This document shows, piece after piece, positions 59,600 through 64,000 of a stretch of DNA of 64,000 bases. This DNA comes from Datura wrightii (lineage: Eukaryota > Streptophyta > Magnoliopsida > Solanales > Solanaceae). The notes under the pieces were generated by a model. That model did no database searches, had not been told where the DNA came from, and worked only from the letters and a program-made list of their open reading frames with translations. Each line of letters begins with the position of its first letter. Position 1 is the first letter of the stretch. The stretch lies in contig JASDFA010000010.1 in NCBI GenBank assembly GCA_035772735.1, positions 157,978,501 through 158,042,500 of the forward strand, given 5' to 3'. Position numbers and translations under genes: made by a program.

Positions 59600-60707
59600 T
59601 AGTAGATCCATCTTTTAAAGTAATTGGGATTTTCCCCTTCCAACAGCAGGCACCTTTGCATTATTACCAAGTCTTACTATAGATCTAAATAATTCATCTA
59701 AATCAACAAATAATTCTTTATTTCCAGACATATGATTACTACACCCAAAATCAATAAATCATTCATTCCCTTTATTTTTTTCAATGCCTGAGCTAGAAAA
59801 TAATAAAGCCTCTTGTTAATCTCCATAATTTTCAGTCATCTTTGCATGTACTTCTCTATTTTCAGATTTATTGAACCAACAATCACTTTGATAATGTCCA
59901 AATTTTTCACAGTTATGACATTGGACTTTTGATTTATCACGTTTTTGAAAATTTTGATTACTCTGTTATTCACTCCTGAAATTATTATTATTTTTATGTT
60001 GATAGGAAAAATTACCTCTACCATTGTCTTGAAAATTATCTCTAGCACCTTGTCCTCTACCTATAAAATTCTGACCTCTTTGGTTTGTTTCAGCCAGATT
60101 GATGTCTCTTCTTTTGTTTTAGGTTGATCCACCTTTGCTTGCAATACCTCATTCACTGTTTCAGCTATTTGTTGATTCAAGGACATCTCATATGTCACCA
60201 ATTCTCCTTCTAAATCATCAAGTATCAAAGTGCTAAAATCTTTGGTTGCCTCAAGAACCGTCTTCTTGATGTGAAATTTTATACTCAAGGACACAATATT
60301 TTTTCAACAATTTTAACTTGATCTAATGTTTCTCCATTAGTACTCATATCATTGACAATATTAGTAATTCTTGTAAAGAATTCCTTGACGGACTCTATTG
60401 GTTTCATTTGCGCTAACTCGTACCATCTTCTCAACTTTTGCAATTTGACTTTCCTTACGTTTGTAGAACCTCGATACGAATTCACCAAAATCGTTCAAGC
60501 CTCCTTTGCTGACTTTGCATGTAAAAGTTTATTGTATACATGCAATTCGACCTTGCTGTCAAGGTAGAAACGTGCCTTATAATTTAATTGTCTATCTGTC
60601 TCCAATTGTGTGGCTTCTTCACCTGTCAATGTTGTGTCTTCTTGCGTTTCCACGAACCCTTTATCAATAATGGACAATAGTCCAACAAGATTGACAAAAT
60701 TCTTCAT
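59600..60707 (-). pseudogene. copia gag and protease region, decayed
   Basis: The gag part (60495-60707, 60285-60488 and 60061-60294) has YKARFYLDSKVELHVYNKLL, LQKLRRWYELAQMKPIESVK and FFTRITNIVNDMS. An intact zinc knuckle CHNCEKFGHYQSDC lies at about 59885-59930. Near 59700-59770 a protease-like segment, FGCSNHMSGNKELF, occurs. Frame changes separate these parts. Confidence 0.85.
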
Positions 60708-60835
60708 CTAATGATACCAGCCCTCAAAATTATTTTTTTCATCAAACACAAAAACAGGACAATTAGGTAAATATGAAATTTTCATATTTTTTTAATGTGT
60801 TGGATCTTACACGACACTCTATTGGATCTCACACA

Positions 60836-60851
60836 GACTCTGATACCAATT
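60836..60851 (-). other. Primer-binding site of the second copia element
   Basis: On the minus strand, TTGGTATCAGAGTC follows the 5' LTR after two or three bases. It matches the initiator methionine tRNA site (TGGTATCAGAGC) except for the last base. Confidence 0.85.
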
Positions 60852-61191
60852 TGAAAGAAATAAAAATATGCAGCGGAATAATATAGCTACAGTGAAAGAC
60901 CCAACGACGACTATATAGAAGAAATTTATTAAATTAGAGAAAAGAGGTATGAGGCTTTATTTAATAACTCAAAAACTCTTAAATCTCACTATAAGAGAAA
61001 AACTCACTACAATAAAATATGTGACAGAGCACCCCTATATATAGTACTAGCAAACCAAATTAGACTAGGACTAGAAAATCTATTCCTATATGACTTTGAC
61101 GAATAAATCCTAACTAGACATAAATTAAAGAAACTACCAAATATGAAATCCTAAATAAATTTGGATTACTAATCTTGGTTTATTTTCAACA
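60852..61191 (-). repeat. 5' LTR of the second copia element
   Basis: 340 bp, starting TGAAAGAAATAAAAATATGC in plus orientation. It is adjacent to the primer-binding site and to the TATTT duplication at 61192-61196. Confidence 0.92.
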
Positions 61192-61636
61192 TATTTTTAT
61201 TTTTATTCCTCCTCAATTAATCTATGGCCAACCTCTCGCACCTTCTTACACGGATATCTGCACATCTCCTCTTCACATACCCGAACCATCTCAACCTCAT
61301 TTCCTGCATCTTATCCTCCACAAAGATCACTCTTATCTTGACCCCAATATCTTCATTCCTAATTTTATTTCTCCTGGAATGCCTATACATGTCTCTCAGC
61401 ATCCTTATCACTACCTCTCATCCAATGGCGTAGCCAGAAATTTCACAAAGGGTGTTCAAACTTTAAATAGTAAGTAATATTTTTTCGACTCATCAGACTT
61501 TAAATAGTAAGTATTTTTTTTGATGACCGGATACGGCAAAAAAAGTAAAAATAATCTATCCTAGACCTAATCATAATTGGAACGAAAGCAAAATAGGCAG
61601 GTCATAAAATAATATAATAAACAAACGTGGATGAAA

Positions 61637-61690
61637 GGTTTGAATTTGGACATCCTACAAGATAGAGAACATTCTTACCACCAAGCTACA
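61637..61690 (-). other. tRNA-like promoter segment 1 in the hAT element
   Basis: On the minus strand, GTAGCTTGGTGGTAAGA resembles an RNA polymerase III A box, and about 25 bases later AAATTCAAACC resembles a B box. It could be a tRNA-derived fragment; no cloverleaf was established. Confidence 0.4.
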
Positions 61691-61785
61691 ACTCCCACTT
61701 ATGTAGACCCTGTGTTTTTTCACTTGTATTTTAATTTCAGATCATAAAATAATAACATAAAATAGTGCTGATGCAAGGAATTGAA

Positions 61786-61834
61786 CACAGGACCTCTTAC
61801 AACCTTCTGCACACTTTTGCCATTGAGCTACAAA
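61786..61834 (-). other. tRNA-like promoter segment 2 in the hAT element
   Basis: On the minus strand, GTAGCTCAATGGCAAAAG (A-box like) is followed by GTGTTCAATTCC (B-box like). Orientation and layout are the same as the segment at 61637-61690, so the two may be an old duplication of a tRNA-derived sequence. Confidence 0.45.
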
Positions 61835-63249
61835 CATTAGTTGTGTCTAAGGATGTTCAAAATATTATATATACGAATATAGAGTAATATTGAACCTATA
61901 TATACCGTATAATTTTCCGACGAAGGGTGTTCGGCTGACCACCCTCCCCCAAGAGTAGATCTGCCCCTGCTCTCATCTTCTGTACATGAGAGTTTTTAAC
62001 TGGCCAACACTCTGCCCCATATAACAACAGTTAATCTAACCACCACTCTATAGAGATTATCTTTAAGTATCAATGATAATTTCTTATCATACAGAACACC
62101 AAATGGGAGCATTCATTTCATCTATCCGCTCCAATACTATGCATAACATCCTCCTCAATCTCCCTATTACCTTAGATTACCTACCTAGCTTCTTGAAACA
62201 TCCTCTCTTAGGATGATCTGATTATCAAATGTCATATCCACGTTTGCTTCATGCAACGTGTCACTGCACTTACGCTTCAAGTACACGATTTTAATCTTGC
62301 TCAATTTGAAATTTTTTGACTCTAAGGTCTGTCTCCAAACCTCCAACCTTACGTTAATGACGCTTCGCGCCTCATCAATCAGAACTATATATTCATAAAT
62401 AATATGCATCAAGACACCTCCTCCTGAATGTGTCGCGCCAAAACATCCATTGCTAAAGCAAATTAAATAAAAATGGACTAAGAGCGGATCTCTGATACAA
62501 CTCCATCACAGCCGAAAAATGTTTTGAATCTCTCACATAGTCCTGGCCCAATTCTTAATACCATCATTCATATCCTAATCACCCTAGCGCAAGCTACATG
62601 CACACCTTAGGCCTCCAAATATATCCATAGAACCATTCTTGGGACTTTATTGCAAGCTTTTTCCTGGTCTATGAACACTGTATACAAATCCTTCTTCCTT
62701 TCTCTCTATATCGCTCTATCAACCTCCTCACAAGGTGAACGACTTCTGTAATCGATCGCCCCGGTATGAATCCGAATTGGTTCTATAAAACAGACACATT
62801 CCTCCTCATGTTAGATTCCACCATTCTCTCCAAAACTTTTATAGTATGGCTTAGCAACTTGATGACCCTATAATTGTTGCAATTTTGGATATCACTTTTG
62901 TGCTAGTACAATAGAATTATCATACTCCAGTTCCATTCCTTTGACATCTTTGACGGCCTAGAAATGATACTAAACAACCTAGTAAGCCACCACAAGCCTG
63001 TCTTGCCTGCGTTCTTTCAAAATTTCACCAAAACTTCATCTAGCCTTATAGATTTTCCTCAGTTCATCCTCCGCATAGCCTCCTCCACATATTCGATCCT
63101 TAAACCCTTTCTCGGAGTGCTCCAAATACCCAAGCACATTGTTCCCATCTCCCTCTTCAATCAAGAGTTTATGGAAGTAGAACTGCCATCTACGTCTAAT
63201 ATACATGTCTCTTTCTCCAGTACTAAATAATCCTTGTTTTTGATTCACT

Positions 63250-63420
63250 TCACTGGGTTTACTCTCTCTCCTCTCTCCTTGTCTCTCTCTCTCTCTTTCT
63301 CCTCCTCTCTCCCTCTCTTGCTCACCTCTCTCTCACTCCTCACCCCTCTCTCTTTCTCTCTTTCTCCTGTTCCCTTTCCCTCTTTGTTTTCTGAATTTTC
63401 ACCTATCGCGCTCTCTCTAT
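63250..63420. repeat. CT-rich low-complexity tract
   Basis: Nearly pure pyrimidine on the plus strand (CTCTCT, CCTCTCTCC, CTTTCTC). The translation is Ser/Leu-rich and meaningless. Confidence 0.85.
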
Positions 63421-63640
63421 ATATAATTTGTATCTCCGCCTCTCTCTTTATATTTCTATATTATTTTAGGTATTAGGCAACTGCATTTGTTGTATTCATA
63501 CATGAATTTAGGTTGTATCGTCTCTCCCCCTCTCATCCCCTCCCTTTGTATTTTGTATTTCCACATCTCCTTGTATTTCTATAATTTTTTGAGGCGTCAG
63601 ACGACTGTATTTGTTGTATTCATACGAGCATTTAGGTTGT

Positions 63641-63687
<47 letters not shown>

Positions 63688-63870
63688 TTAGTATTTTCAC
63701 CACCCTCTCTATGTATTTCTATATTTCTAATTTATGATGTTAAACAACTGTATTTGTTGTATTCATACGTGTATTTAGGATACATTCTGTATTTTCACCT
63801 CTGTATTTTTATATTTTTTTGAGATGTCAGACAACTGTATTTTATTGTATTCATATGTGCGTTTAGGTTG
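63420..63870. repeat. Short tandem array with TGTATTTGTTGTATTCATAC motif
   Basis: Four related units recur at about 63488, 63605, 63747 and 63834, each with (A/G)AC(A/G/N)ACTGTATTT, GTTGTATTCATA and TTTAGGTTGTAT or TTTAGGATACAT. Units are about 90-140 bp and vary in length mainly through a CT run. Confidence 0.75.
63644..63685. repeat. (CT)n microsatellite
   Basis: An uninterrupted CT run of about 42 bp inside one unit of the surrounding tandem array. Confidence 0.95.
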
Positions 63871-64000
63871 TATCAACAAATACATGTTTGTATCGACGAA
63901 TACAATCTACATATATACAAAGATACAAACAACAAAAAATACAATGGAATGTATTCATTCGCTCTAATTGCAATTGTATTCTTTGGCTCTTGTATCCCTT

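Larger units (their letters stand above)
57497..61191 (-). mobile_element. Internally deleted Ty1/copia retrotransposon
   Basis: Two LTRs of 341 and 340 bp (57497-57837, 60852-61191) start TGAA and end TTGGTTTATTT(C/T)CAACA. A TATTT duplication flanks the element (57492-57496 and 61192-61196). Read on the minus strand: 5' LTR, primer-binding site, gag, protease, integrase, then only the first part of reverse transcriptase, polypurine tract, 3' LTR. The total of 3.7 kb is well short of the 5 kb or so of a complete copia element; the catalytic part of reverse transcriptase and most of RNase H are missing. The LTRs are nearly equal in length and clearly more alike than those of the element at 30.5 kb, so the insertion looks younger. 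Confidence 0.94.
61423..61969. mobile_element. hAT-like element inserted in the LINE
   Basis: The element starts CAATGGCGTAGCC and ends GATCTGCCCCTG (complement CAGGGGCAGATC). CTCTCATC is duplicated exactly at 61415-61422 and 61970-61977. LINE homology runs up to one side and resumes on the other, so this insertion is later than the LINE. At 547 bp it encodes no transposase. Paired terminal phrases AAAGGGTGTTCAAAC and GAAGGGTGTTCGG are inside the ends. Confidence 0.88.
61200..63245 (-). mobile_element. 5'-truncated RTE-type LINE, interrupted and decayed
   Basis: Read on the minus strand, the left part of the open frame starts near 63230 with RRRWQFYFHKLLIEEGDGNN. Reverse transcriptase motifs follow between about 63000 and 62600, including QFGFIPGRSITEVVHLVRRL and a KKDLYTVFIDQEKA-like block (out of frame). 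The 3' part includes LYGAECWPVKNS near 62000 and KMQEMRLRWFGYVKRRCADI near 61260. These are the blocks of plant RTE-type LINEs. Numerous stops and frameshifts are present. A hAT-like element splits it at 61423-61969, and its 3' end adjoins the copia element. The 5' part of the LINE (endonuclease) is missing; CT-rich DNA begins where it stops. Confidence 0.9.

Noticed and set aside
1..64000. CRISPR array, operon, phage or bacterial-type defence system
   Set aside because: Spliced genes, plant gene families and plant retroelements show this is plant nuclear DNA; the tandem arrays have no spacer structure.

Overview
The window is nuclear DNA from a flowering plant. Genes have introns with GT/AG borders, the intergenic DNA is strongly AT-rich, and it is packed with plant transposable elements. 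The repeat families and the respiratory burst oxidase sequence look most like Solanaceae (nightshades); the family assignment is inference from memory and no species is claimed.

Three complete genes are supported. (1) On the minus strand at 8106-10486, a ten-exon gene for a chloroplast protein with two ACT domains (ACR11 type, 288 aa). (2) On the minus strand at 16993-17712, a single-coding-exon PPR protein related to THA8 (239 aa), with an apparent intron in its 5' untranslated region. (3) On the plus strand at 38573-44029, a twelve-exon NADPH oxidase (RBOH, 877 aa) in which every expected cofactor-binding motif is intact. The exon boundaries given were worked out by hand; all phases agree and each gene sums to an open frame. 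These genes share no operon-like relationship.

A fourth gene is dead. Exon relics of an uncharacterised plant protein lie on the minus strand between about 46.4 and 49.6 kb. They keep splice sites and matching intron phase but carry frameshifts and stops. A further orphan exon-like stretch lies at 19529-19684, and a 95-bp piece of chloroplast petB at 3289-3383.

Most of the rest is mobile DNA. Elements with exact target-site duplications are: a 2.57-kb solo LTR (11736-14300, ATTTG); a complete but mutated Ty1/copia element (30518-35945, CATTA); an internally deleted copia element lacking most of its reverse transcriptase (57497-61191, TATTT); two hAT-like elements with 8-bp duplications (19023-19200 and 61423-61969, the second inside a LINE); a Tourist-like foldback element (27508-27897, TTA); and several Stowaway-like elements with TA flanks, three of them upstream of the RBOH gene. 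A 5'-truncated RTE-type LINE fills about 61.2-63.24 kb.

The left end (about 1.0-2.95 kb) is a tandem array of roughly two dozen units, each containing an imperfect hairpin. The right end (63.25-63.87 kb) is CT-rich DNA followed by another short tandem array. I see no convincing undescribed multi-gene system. The most unusual structures are the hairpin array, the nested insertions at the right end, and the decayed conserved gene.
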